DNA of 8,679 nt, taken from NCBI GenBank assembly GCA_946478775.1, contig CAMLDR010000172.1, forward strand, positions 1 through 8,679, in the 5' to 3' direction. Below the pieces are notes generated by a model, which was not told where the DNA came from, searched no databases, and saw nothing but the letters and a program-made list of their open reading frames with translations. This document shows positions 1 through 6,893 of the stretch, one piece after another. Every line of letters begins with the position of its first letter. Positions within the stretch are counted from its first letter, which is position 1. This DNA comes from an uncultured Flavobacteriales bacterium. Lineage in GTDB: Bacteria; Bacteroidota; Bacteroidia; Flavobacteriales; Crocinitomicaceae. The position numbers were made by a program, and so were the translations under genes.

Positions 1-1083
1 ATTGTACGCTTGAACACGGATGGTTTCCCGGATAACACCTATGGGGTAAACGGCGTTTTCTCACTCACAAATATTACCCGGTCGCAATACCGAAGCATGG
101 CAATCGGCCCGAATGGCGAGGCTTACGGATTATTGATCACGGATACCTGGGATCAGGCAACGATTGCTTATGATTCAACGAACTTCTCAGACAATACCGT
201 ATTCAAAGTAACACCAAACGGAACACTGGACCCGGCTTTTGGTACCAATGGGATCTTCCGTTTTGATACGGATGTAACGGATCAACCTTTTTCGATTACC
301 GTTGCAAGTAGCGGAAAAGTAATCGTGGCAGGTTACAATATGCCGGAACATTATTATTACTCACCCATGTATTTCAACGGATATGGTGAGGCAAATGTCG
401 GGTTGGTGGCTTTCCTGAACCCAAATGGCACATTGGATACGAGCATTCCAAACGGATTCAAAACTTTTGATTTCCAGGAAGATTCTGCAACATTTTTTAA
501 TAAGATCATTGAAAAAAGCCCGACGGAATTCCTGATCTGTGGATTTACTACCGATTTTGTAGGTGGGAATTTCCAGAATAAAGGATTGATTGTCAGTATG
601 ACGAATCAAGGTCAATTGAACACCACATTCAACGGGAATGGCTACATGATCTTTGATCACGGTATTGTTGGTTCTTCCGGCTGGAATGGGAAACTGGCAA
701 ATTTTGAGGATGTGGATATCACCAACGACAACAAAATCCTGCTTACAGGAGCCCGCAACCCGATTGGTGGGGCAACGAAAGGAAGTGTCTACCTCCTGCA
801 ATTGGCTTTTGGTCCTACAAGTAATTTAGCGGTTGAAGAATTTTCGGAGGAAGCTGCATTCTCAGCCTATCCGAATCCGGTTAATAACGGTCATTTCGTA
901 ATAAACAGCGATGAAGCGGCAACGATCCAATTGGTTTCCATGGACGGAAGAATTCTTTTTGAAAGCGAAATTTCAGAAGGAGTTTCACAAATTACGATCG
1001 ATTTTGATTACAAAGGAATGGCAATTTTGAAACTTCAGACAAGAGACGGAAAAATAGGAACGCATAAATTACTTTTTGAATAA
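1..1083 (+). CDS. T9SS-sorted Delta-60 repeat protein, 3' part (5' end outside window)
   Basis: The reading frame is open from base 1 (first codons I-V-R-L-N) to the TAA at 1081-1083, so the gene starts upstream; the TTG at 10 is not the real start. About 360 residues are visible. Four segments fit the Delta-60 repeat pattern (RLN-DG-LD-TFG--G-F): near 7-57 (RLNTDGFPDNTYGVNG), 199-264 (VTPNGTLDPAFGTNG), 406-462 (LNPNGTLDTSIPNG) and 589-645 (TNQGQLNTTFNGNG). The later copies are more degenerate. Such repeats probably form a beta-propeller-like fold in secreted proteins. From about 840 the C-terminus is a T9SS type A sorting domain, with YPNP at 868-879, a VSMDGR strand and a C-terminal KLLFE. 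The protein is therefore expected to cross the outer membrane through T9SS and to be released or surface-attached after removal of this domain. Its ligand or enzymatic role, if any, cannot be told. A hairpin with a T-tract follows the stop. Confidence 0.9.
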   Translation: MVRLNTDGFPDNTYGVNGVFSLTNITRSQYRSMAIGPNGEAYGLLITDTWDQATIAYDSTNFSDNTVFKVTPNGTLDPAFGTNGIFRFDTDVTDQPFSITVASSGKVIVAGYNMPEHYYYSPMYFNGYGEANVGLVAFLNPNGTLDTSIPNGFKTFDFQEDSATFFNKIIEKSPTEFLICGFTTDFVGGNFQNKGLIVSMTNQGQLNTTFNGNGYMIFDHGIVGSSGWNGKLANFEDVDITNDNKILLTGARNPIGGATKGSVYLLQLAFGPTSNLAVEEFSEEAAFSAYPNPVNNGHFVINSDEAATIQLVSMDGRILFESEISEGVSQITIDFDYKGMAILKLQTRDGKIGTHKLLFE

Positions 1084-1113
1084 TTTGTAGCGATTAAAAC
1101 TCGTTTATTTGAA

Positions 1114-1220
1114 ACCGCAGAGATGCGGAGATCGCAAAGTTTGCGCTGTAACTTTAGTAAAGGCACAACGTTTTAGAACAATCCCCTTTGCGCTCTTTGC
1201 TTCTTTGCGGTATTTTTTTG
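1114..1220 (+). terminator. Long imperfect hairpin plus T-tract; candidate terminator or dispersed palindromic repeat
   Basis: Arms 1114-1140 and 1185-1211 are inverted copies separated by 44 nt. By hand alignment, 21 of 27 positions pair by Watson-Crick. Three more (1120/1205, 1127/1198, 1128/1197) become G-U pairs in a + strand transcript, leaving three mismatches. Each arm carries three copies of a 6-mer: GCAGAG, GCGGAG and GCAAAG at 1117, 1125 and 1134, answered by CTTTGC at 1186, 1195 and 1203. Seven Ts follow at 1213-1219, about 30 nt or more after the preceding gene stops, which fits a Rho-independent terminator for that gene. The long loop and internal 6-mer periodicity are also typical of a dispersed palindromic repeat. 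A smaller stem (1136-1141 with 1150-1155) could compete. The termination role is inferred. Confidence 0.55.
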
Positions 1221-1243
1221 TCCCGGAGAACGAGCATCTCGCC

Positions 1244-1277
1244 TTGATAATTCCTAATTTAGCTGCTGATAATTTTC
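1244..1277 (+). promoter_or_regulatory. Candidate Bacteroidota promoter (TTG / TAnnTTTG-like) for the DUF4268 gene
   Basis: A TTG at 1244-1246 lies 23 nt before TAATTTTC at 1270-1277. The second box matches the Bacteroidota -7 consensus TAnnTTTG except for its last base. If the box is centred near -7, transcription would start at or beside the ATG at 1281, giving a leaderless or nearly leaderless mRNA. The one-base mismatch and the spacing at the edge of the usual range keep confidence low. Confidence 0.3.
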
Positions 1278-1280
1278 AAT

Positions 1281-1745
1281 ATGTATTCCAAAGAAGAACT
1301 GAAACAGCTGAAAACCGAATTCTGGAACCAATTCAAGGTCCGGATGCAGAAAATACGTTCTTCCAATGGCCGCAGAATGAACTGGCTGGCTTATCCTTCC
1401 GAAGTAAAGGACATTTATATCCGCGTGGACGCCGATGCGAAAGGTGCCCGTTTAACGTTCGATATCCAGGGAAAAGACGAAGGAGTACGCCAGATCCTGT
1501 GGGAACAATTGCATGAACTGAAAATCGTTTTGGAAGAAGAAATGGGAACGGATGGTCTGTGGATCGAAAAAGCCTCCTCTCCTACTGTTCCGGTGTTCAA
1601 CCGCATCCTTTGGGAACGTTCCGACCTGAACTTTTACAACCCCGAAGATCACCCAGAGATAATAAACTATTTAGCTGATCGTTTAATTCATTTCGACGCC
1701 TTTTACCAGGAATTTAAGGATATCTTGATAAATCTAGCAATGTAG
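1281..1745 (+). CDS. DUF4268 domain-containing protein, function unknown
   Basis: This 154-residue protein begins with MYSKEELKQLKTEFW and continues with MNWLAYPSEVKDIYIRVDAD (residues 33-52), then a strand with RLTFDIQGKD and a WEQLHELKIVLEEEMG helix. I recognise this layout as the DUF4268 family, common in Bacteroidota as a free-standing protein of about this size. The family has no function I can state. There is no signal peptide or membrane segment, so it should be cytosolic. The N-terminal half looks alpha/beta and the C-terminus (residues 122-152) helical. The ATG at 1281 is chosen because the family signature begins directly there and no nearer in-frame start is better. It is flanked by a hairpin upstream and by a separate promoter-like box downstream, so it is probably transcribed on its own or with the next gene. 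No Shine-Dalgarno sequence is visible. Confidence 0.85.
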   Translation: MYSKEELKQLKTEFWNQFKVRMQKIRSSNGRRMNWLAYPSEVKDIYIRVDADAKGARLTFDIQGKDEGVRQILWEQLHELKIVLEEEMGTDGLWIEKASSPTVPVFNRILWERSDLNFYNPEDHPEIINYLADRLIHFDAFYQEFKDILINLAM

Positions 1746-1757
1746 CTAAAGTCTTTG

Positions 1758-1765
1758 TATTTTTG
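1758..1765 (+). promoter_or_regulatory. TAnnTTTG -7 box directly ahead of the anchor-J gene
   Basis: TATTTTTG is an exact match to the Bacteroidota -7 consensus TAnnTTTG. It sits in the 24-nt gap between the DUF4268 stop and the next ATG at 1770, with only four bases between box and start codon. Centred at -7, it predicts transcription starting within about two bases of the A of the ATG, that is a leaderless mRNA. No TTG is found at the normal -33 spacing; the nearest is at 1725-1727, 30 nt upstream. The box could therefore be chance in an AT-rich gap. Confidence 0.4.
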
Positions 1766-1769
1766 CCTT

Positions 1770-2582
1770 ATGTTAAAACAAATTGCCCTTTTTTCAAGCG
1801 TTTTGATTTCAGCGCTTTCTGCTCATGCACAAACCACCATTTTGGAAGAGGATTTTCAACAGGGAATTCCTGCCAATTGGACGATTGTCAAAGCTGATTC
1901 TTACACCGAAGACGCATCCGTAAGCGAATTTTCGCCGGGTTGGATAGCCATTGCAGATCCTGATAATACTTCTGATACGATTGCTGCTGCAACATCCTAT
2001 TTTACAGTAGCTCAAAAAGCAAACCGCTGGTTGATTTCTCCTCCGATCACAATCGGAACGTTTGGAAATTACCTGAAATGGAAAGCGAAATCTTACGATC
2101 CAAGTTACCCGGATACTTACCAGGTGATGATCTCCACCACCGATACTCAAATCGCCAGCTTTACCGATACATTATCACGTGTAGTATTTGAATACGAATC
2201 CTGGACAGAGCACGAAGTCAACATGAGTGAATTGGGTTTCAGTAATAATGAAACGGTTCACATTGCCTTTGTTCTGGAAACACAGGGCGGATTCAAATTG
2301 TTTATAGACAGTGTGAATGTGCGTAAAGACGATCCCCTGGCATTGGACGAGCAGATTATTCAGCCGGACATCACAATCTACCCGAATCCGACGAGCAGCA
2401 CGATTCATTTTTCTACCCCGCATTTAAAGCATATCGCCATTTACAATACTGCCGGCTCATTGATGTATTCCCAGGAACAAGGAAGTCCGATTTCAATAGA
2501 ACATTTTGAAAAGGGCATTTACCTGGTACGAATGACTGCAAAGAACGGACAAACAATTACCAAGCGCGTTCAGAAGATTTAG
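1770..2582 (+). CDS. Secreted choice-of-anchor J (cleaved-adhesin-like) protein with T9SS type A sorting domain
   Basis: The protein has 270 residues. Residues 1-20 form a clear signal peptide (K at 3, hydrophobic core, SAHA then Q), which makes the ATG at 1770 the start rather than the TTG at 1755 in the same frame. Residues 24-185 resemble a choice-of-anchor J / cleaved-adhesin beta-sandwich: EEDFQQGIPANWTIV near the start, a GW-IADPDNTSD stretch, RWLISPPI, LKWKAKSYD, then WTEHEVNMSEL and FKLFIDSVNVR at the end. Residues 200-270 are a T9SS type A sorting domain: YPNP at 204-207, IAIYNTAGSLMY, then EKGIYLVRM and a basic C-terminus. It should reach the periplasm through Sec, then cross the outer membrane by T9SS with removal of the sorting domain. 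In known proteins the J domain is often attached to proteases; here it is the only domain, so an adhesive or carbohydrate-binding role is a guess. No stop-side terminator is obvious. Confidence 0.88.
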   Translation: MLKQIALFSSVLISALSAHAQTTILEEDFQQGIPANWTIVKADSYTEDASVSEFSPGWIAIADPDNTSDTIAAATSYFTVAQKANRWLISPPITIGTFGNYLKWKAKSYDPSYPDTYQVMISTTDTQIASFTDTLSRVVFEYESWTEHEVNMSELGFSNNETVHIAFVLETQGGFKLFIDSVNVRKDDPLALDEQIIQPDITIYPNPTSSTIHFSTPHLKHIAIYNTAGSLMYSQEQGSPISIEHFEKGIYLVRMTAKNGQTITKRVQKI

Positions 2583-2627
2583 AAAACACCCCGATACCGG
2601 GACCGATTCCAACAAACTGTTTACATT

Positions 2628-4118
2628 TTGAAGAGACTCACTGTTTTTAGCATAAAATCCTTCGCCGGTCCATTTGTTGTGACCTTCTGCATTTCTATGG
2701 TGATGCTGATCATGCAATTTACATGGGTTTACATCGATGATTTGATGGGAAAAGGACTGAGTGTCGGAGTGATCATCGAATTGATGTTCTATGTTTCCGC
2801 CGGACTGATTCCCCTGGCGCTCCCACTGGCCATTCTTCTGAGTTCCATTATGACCCTGGGAAACCTGGCCGAAAATAACGAACTTACGGCACTAAAATCT
2901 TCCGGATTATCCCTTTTCCGGATTCTGAGACCGCTCACACAAACCGTTATTCTTATTTCCATTGCTACCTTCTTTTTCTCCAATTATGTGATCCCGGTTG
3001 CCAACCTGAAATGGCACGCCATTATTTTTGATATCCAGGAAACAAAGGTTGCCATGCTGCTTACACCTGGCTCCTACTCCAAAGAAATTGACGGGTATGC
3101 AATCAAAGTAAAATCAGGAGAAAACAATACCTTTTACGGCATTACCATCCACGATTACACCGACCCGAACATCCTGAAAACGGTCAAAGCGGATTCCGGG
3201 ACGGTTTACAGGGGCGACAACGGGAAATACCTGTTATTCCACCTTTCGAACGGAATAGTTCACGAAGAACTACAGGCACAGGCACCTGTTTTCACCAACC
3301 AGGGACAACCTTTTCATTCAGGTGATTTCAGGCCAAGCAGGACCACTCAGTTCAAAGCGGCAACCTACAAAATGGAACTCGTTGGGTTTGATATGAATAA
3401 ATCAGAGGAAGAACTCTTCAAGAACGATTACGAAATGCTGAATGTGTTCCAGATCAACGAGGCCAAAGATTCCCTGCAGCGCAAACAGAACAAAATGTTG
3501 TCTGATTTTGGAAAAACAAATATAAACAGCAGGCCCTTTAATCAGTCGATCAGCTTTTCGAAATTACCCAAGACCGTTCCGTCGAATAAGATCAAGCAAA
3601 ACAAGGAGATACAGCAAATCCAGCAGTTACAGGCCATTCCTTCCAAGGTCATCAAACTTACTTCTCTAACAAAAGCTGAACGGATTGCCGCTGTAAATGC
3701 CGCTATCGTGAGTGCGAGAAGCATGAGCGGTACCACGGAAGAACAAGCTCAGTTTATCGATGCTTTCCGAACGAATTACGATCAATTCCAGGTTGAATTC
3801 CACCGGAAGTTTGCGCTTTCCGGAGCAATTATCGTCCTGTTCTTTGTAGGTGCGCCACTCGGAGCAATTGTCCGAAAAGGTGGTTTCGGAGCGCCGGTCG
3901 TTATTGCCGCTTTGCTTTTCATGGTTTACTTTATTTTATTCAGCGTAGGAGAAAGCCTGGCCACTTCAGGAGTCCTTTCGCCTTTTTGGGGAATGTGGCT
4001 TCCTACAGCGGTCTTAATTCCGATTGCCTTTGTCCTGATGATCGCCGCCGCAAATGATATGCGGGTTTTTGACCGGAAACTCTGGTTTTACATCCTAACT
4101 TTTGGCCGTAGACGATGA
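2628..4118 (+). CDS. LptF/LptG family permease (YjgP/YjgQ), LPS export
   Basis: This 496-residue inner-membrane protein matches the LptF/LptG family, the membrane half of the LptB2FG ABC exporter that extracts LPS and passes it to LptC. Predicted membrane segments lie at about 12-35, 46-78 and 104-125, then a large periplasmic region, then 394-413, 421-441 and 453-475: the family's 3+3 layout. The DDLMGKGL motif after TM1 (37-44) and NNELTALKSSG (83-93) after TM2 are typical of Bacteroidota members. The start is taken as TTG 2628 because it gives MKRLTVFSIKSFAGPF, the conserved N-terminus, whereas the next ATG would cut into TM1. It is longer than E. coli LptF (366), mostly through a polar, Gln/Lys-rich stretch at about 255-390. 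Its stop overlaps the next start in ATGA. LptF versus LptG cannot be settled. Confidence 0.9.
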   Translation: MKRLTVFSIKSFAGPFVVTFCISMVMLIMQFTWVYIDDLMGKGLSVGVIIELMFYVSAGLIPLALPLAILLSSIMTLGNLAENNELTALKSSGLSLFRILRPLTQTVILISIATFFFSNYVIPVANLKWHAIIFDIQETKVAMLLTPGSYSKEIDGYAIKVKSGENNTFYGITIHDYTDPNILKTVKADSGTVYRGDNGKYLLFHLSNGIVHEELQAQAPVFTNQGQPFHSGDFRPSRTTQFKAATYKMELVGFDMNKSEEELFKNDYEMLNVFQINEAKDSLQRKQNKMLSDFGKTNINSRPFNQSISFSKLPKTVPSNKIKQNKEIQQIQQLQAIPSKVIKLTSLTKAERIAAVNAAIVSARSMSGTTEEQAQFIDAFRTNYDQFQVEFHRKFALSGAIIVLFFVGAPLGAIVRKGGFGAPVVIAALLFMVYFILFSVGESLATSGVLSPFWGMWLPTAVLIPIAFVLMIAAANDMRVFDRKLWFYILTFGRRR

Positions 4119-5281
4119 GAATTCTCTACATCGCATCCAAGCCCGCAGCTCCAATTATTGACGGAGGGTGTTTTGCCATGATGGAATGCCTCAAAGGCCT
4201 GAGCAAAATCGCGGAAACAGACGGAATCATCTTTGAAACGCACAAACATCCTTACACCAAAGAATCCGAGCGTACCTTAAAGCAATACTTGAAGGATATA
4301 ACGGTGGTTCCACTCAGCACGGAAATCAAAGCAACCAGTGCATTAGTGAATTTTATCCGACGAAAGAATTACAATCTGTCCCGGTTCAAATCGGAGAAAT
4401 TGCACCACGAAATTGCAAAGAAACTCAATGAAAAATACGACTACATAGTTTGTGACAGCTTGTTTGCAGCCGCACAGTTAAGTCATTTCGATTTCACGGA
4501 AATTCCCCCGGTAATCATTCGTTCCCACAACATCGAATCCGAGATCTGGAAACTGAATGCTAGCCTGGAAACGGGTGTTTTGAAGCGTTTTTACATGCGC
4601 AACCTGGAGAAGACCATGCGCCGGGAAGAAACTGAAATCCTCAATAAAGCATATGCCATTTGGGCCATTTCACCCGAAGACAGGGAATGGATCACCAAAC
4701 ATACGAGCCAAAAAAACGCGGTTTTACTTCCTGTATCCGTTCCTTTGGATTCGGAGCTGAAAGTCGATTACTCGGGCAACGGATTTTTTCACTTAGGTTC
4801 TATGGACTGGAAACCCAACCAGGAAGCGGTCAATCAGTTGGTAAATAACATTTGGAGCAATCCAAAAATATCCGGATTCACGCTGAAAATTGCAGGTTCC
4901 AAAAGTGAACATTTCAGCTTCCTGGCAACCAATTCCATTGAAGTGGTTGGATGGGTGAAAGACAGTAACGAATTCATGGCCAAATCCGGAACTCTGGTCA
5001 CCCCTATCCTGTCCGGAAGCGGAATCCGCATCAAGCTGCTGGAAGCTATGGCCCTGGGAATTCCCTGTGTCACCACCAAACTGGGAGCTTCCGGGATCAA
5101 CGTTGCACAATCCGGAATCCAAATTGCCGAAACAGCAAATGAGTTCGTTGATTTGATCCTGGAATTGCACGAAAACGAAGCCCTGAGAAGAGAAGTCGGA
5201 AAGAAGTCACGCGATTATATCTCAAAAGTTCATAGTTTTGACAATTGTATCGCATTAATGAAAAACACAGTTGGAATCTAA
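4115..5281 (+). CDS. GT4-like glycosyltransferase, GT-B fold (first of a pair)
   Basis: The 388-residue protein has two Rossmann-like halves. The N-terminal acceptor half starts MRILYIASKPAAP and contains DYIVCDS (109-115) and RSHNIESEIW (136-145), a motif seen in family-4 enzymes. The C-terminal nucleotide-sugar half contains FFHLGSMDWKPN (224-235), a VVGWVKD turn (277-283) and SGSGIRIKLLEAMALGIPCV (300-319). The last element corresponds to the EX7E donor-binding motif, but the first glutamate position is Ser302 while the second (Glu310) is kept. It most likely transfers a sugar from a nucleotide donor onto a lipid-linked or surface glycan at the cytosolic face of the inner membrane. There is no membrane span. 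Its start overlaps the permease stop by 4 nt and its stop overlaps the next gene by 11 nt, indicating translational coupling. Donor and acceptor are unknown. Confidence 0.85.
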   Translation: MRILYIASKPAAPIIDGGCFAMMECLKGLSKIAETDGIIFETHKHPYTKESERTLKQYLKDITVVPLSTEIKATSALVNFIRRKNYNLSRFKSEKLHHEIAKKLNEKYDYIVCDSLFAAAQLSHFDFTEIPPVIIRSHNIESEIWKLNASLETGVLKRFYMRNLEKTMRREETEILNKAYAIWAISPEDREWITKHTSQKNAVLLPVSVPLDSELKVDYSGNGFFHLGSMDWKPNQEAVNQLVNNIWSNPKISGFTLKIAGSKSEHFSFLATNSIEVVGWVKDSNEFMAKSGTLVTPILSGSGIRIKLLEAMALGIPCVTTKLGASGINVAQSGIQIAETANEFVDLILELHENEALRREVGKKSRDYISKVHSFDNCIALMKNTVGI

Positions 5282-6455
5282 AAAAAACATCCTTTTTATT
5301 GTTTCCCGTTTTCCATACCCATTGGAAAAGGGTGATAAACTGAGGGCTTTCTACCAACTGAAAGAACTTTCTAATCAATTCAATGTCACACTCATCTGCA
5401 CCACCGATATTCCTGTTTCCAAAGAACACCTTCAACTGGTGAGTCAGTTTTGTAACCAGGTTCACATTTTTCAACTCACCAAATGGGGATTGATCTTCCA
5501 GCTTTTGAAGACCATCCTGGGATCCAAGCCTCTGCAGGTCCATTATTTCTACCGGAAATCCATTCACCGCAAGGTCAGCGCTATTATTGCCCAAACCCAT
5601 CCGAAGCACATTTACTGCCAGCTGATCCGCGTTTCCGAGTACGTTAAAAACGAACACCTGATCCCCAAAACCCTCGATTACATGGACGCGCTTTCCAAAG
5701 GAATGGAACGCAGAATCCAGACAGAATCCTGGTATAAAAAGTGGTTTTACAGGCTGGAAAGCAAGCGCTTAAAGGAATACGAACGCCGTGTTTTTGACTA
5801 TTTCGAAAATAAAACAATTATCTCGGAACAGGACCGGAAATTGATCCAGCACCCGAATAACGATCAGATTACCATCGTTCCCAACGGAATTGACCATTCG
5901 TTCTTTGAAACCCTGCACATTGAAAAGGATTACGACCTGGTTTTCACCGGAAACTTCTCTTACGCACCCAATATTGAAGCGGCGGTTTACCTGGCGGAAG
6001 AAATCCTGCCGCGCCTCCACAAAAAAGGAATTCCCTGCAAACTGCTTCTTTCGGGGGCAAGTCCTTCAAAACGCGTATTGGAATTACAATCCGCGTTCAT
6101 TACCGTCACCGGTTGGGTGGATGATATTCGAATCAGTTACCAACGGTCGCGCATTTTTGTGGCTCCCCTTTTCATTGGTACCGGATTGCAAAACAAACTC
6201 CTCGAAGCTATGGCAAGCGGGCTTCCCTGCATTACTACACCGCTGTCTAACAATGCCTTGGGCGGAACGGACGGGGAAAACATCCTGTTGGCAGAAGATA
6301 TCGATGCCTTTGTCGAAAAAATAACAAAAGGTTTAGTTATAGAAGGTAATTTTAGTTTAATTGCAAAGCATGGTAAACACTACATTGAACTGCTCTATTC
6401 ATGGGAAAAACAAACTATAAAACTCTTACAGCTTTTGCATTCACCCTCCTACTGA
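5271..6455 (+). CDS. GT4-like sugar transferase resembling the PEP-CTERM/EpsH-associated (stp1-type) group
   Basis: The 394-residue protein opens with ILFIVSRFPYPLEKGDKLRAF (7-27), and its middle reads LDYMDALSKGMERR (135-148) and WFYRLESKRLKEYERRVF (158-175). This order resembles sugar transferases described with PEP-CTERM/exosortase gene sets (TIGR03087), though no exosortase is visible here. The donor half has VPNGID (203-208), VFTGNFSYAPNIEA (224-237), GWVDDI (281-286) and GTGLQNKLLEAMASGLPC (303-320). As in its upstream neighbour, the first EX7E glutamate position is not Glu (Thr304) and the second is Glu312, so the two are probably paralogues. The only possible standard start between the upstream in-frame stop (5259-5261) and the conserved N-terminus is TTG 5271. 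Codons after about 6318 are noticeably AT-rich, and the last 55 nt overlap the next gene. Substrate is unknown. Confidence 0.83.
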   Translation: MESKKNILFIVSRFPYPLEKGDKLRAFYQLKELSNQFNVTLICTTDIPVSKEHLQLVSQFCNQVHIFQLTKWGLIFQLLKTILGSKPLQVHYFYRKSIHRKVSAIIAQTHPKHIYCQLIRVSEYVKNEHLIPKTLDYMDALSKGMERRIQTESWYKKWFYRLESKRLKEYERRVFDYFENKTIISEQDRKLIQHPNNDQITIVPNGIDHSFFETLHIEKDYDLVFTGNFSYAPNIEAAVYLAEEILPRLHKKGIPCKLLLSGASPSKRVLELQSAFITVTGWVDDIRISYQRSRIFVAPLFIGTGLQNKLLEAMASGLPCITTPLSNNALGGTDGENILLAEDIDAFVEKITKGLVIEGNFSLIAKHGKHYIELLYSWEKQTIKLLQLLHSPSY

Positions 6456-6868
6456 GTTTTTTTGTGCTGGAGTCCTGTTCAAATAGCAGTCACTTACCGA
6501 AATGGATCCACGGGAACTGGATCACTTCCCTCAACAATGAAACCATTCACGAGAACTGGAAACTTCAGAGAAATTGCATTTCCGGAGAGAATTACATGCA
6601 TTACGAAAACAAGTTCCAAAAAGAATTCCTTCGGATTTTTGAGAAAAACGATGTGCTGTGTTACCAGATTGTCATTGAAAAAGACACCCTTACTTTCAAA
6701 TGCAAAAACTACCTCAACGAAGACACATTAACATTTGTGAACACCCAAAACCCTTTCCCGAAACGCATTAATTACGTGCGGCCTATCACCAACAAAATGT
6801 CCGTTTGGATTGAAAATGTGAAAAACGATCCCAACGGTATCTCCTTTACATTTAAAAAAGTTAAATAG
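6401..6868 (+). CDS. Small lipoprotein, DUF6265-like
   Basis: The protein has 155 residues. Residues 1-25 are a lipoprotein signal peptide (K at 3 and 7, hydrophobic core 9-22) ending in L-E-S-C, with Cys26 the likely lipidated residue; Glu at -2 is unusual for a lipobox. The mature part has LPKWIHGNW (32-40), HENWKL (50-55), SGENYMHYE (61-69) and DTLTFVNTQNPFPKRINYV (108-126). This order of Trp-Gly-Trp, E-W, S-G, then F-N-P-FPKRI-Y matches what I recall of DUF6265 proteins, small lipocalin-like beta-barrels of unknown role. Residues after the Cys (SNSSH) lack the acidic run linked to surface export in some Flavobacteriia, so a periplasmic-facing location is more likely. The ATG at 6401 is the only start giving the signal peptide, and it lies 55 nt inside the preceding glycosyltransferase gene in another frame, implying co-transcription. 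Confidence 0.75.
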   Translation: MGKTNYKTLTAFAFTLLLSFFVLESCSNSSHLPKWIHGNWITSLNNETIHENWKLQRNCISGENYMHYENKFQKEFLRIFEKNDVLCYQIVIEKDTLTFKCKNYLNEDTLTFVNTQNPFPKRINYVRPITNKMSVWIENVKNDPNGISFTFKKVK

Positions 6869-6893
6869 TGCACCGCTATTGCAGAATTCGAAG

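Noticed and set aside
361..801. 146-codon antisense ORF inside the Delta-60 gene
   Set aside because: It overlaps a strongly supported repeat-containing CDS and shows no domain or start context.
1109..1516. 135-codon + strand ORF across the hairpin and the start of the DUF4268 gene
   Set aside because: It arises from the inverted repeat and an out-of-frame reading of the DUF4268 gene. Its protein is low-complexity and Arg/Phe-rich, with no recognisable domain.
2583..2627. Possible terminator or promoter between the anchor-J gene and the permease
   Set aside because: The CCCG/CGGG stem is only about four base pairs with no T-tract. The TACATTTTG string has one extra T and overlaps the start codon.
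5097..5657. 186-codon antisense ORF over the glycosyltransferase junction
   Set aside because: It is a shadow of two well-supported + strand genes, with no family resemblance or promoter.
5890..6324. 144-codon + strand ORF inside the second glycosyltransferase
   Set aside because: It is out of frame with conserved GT motifs, and its translation has no coherent fold signals.
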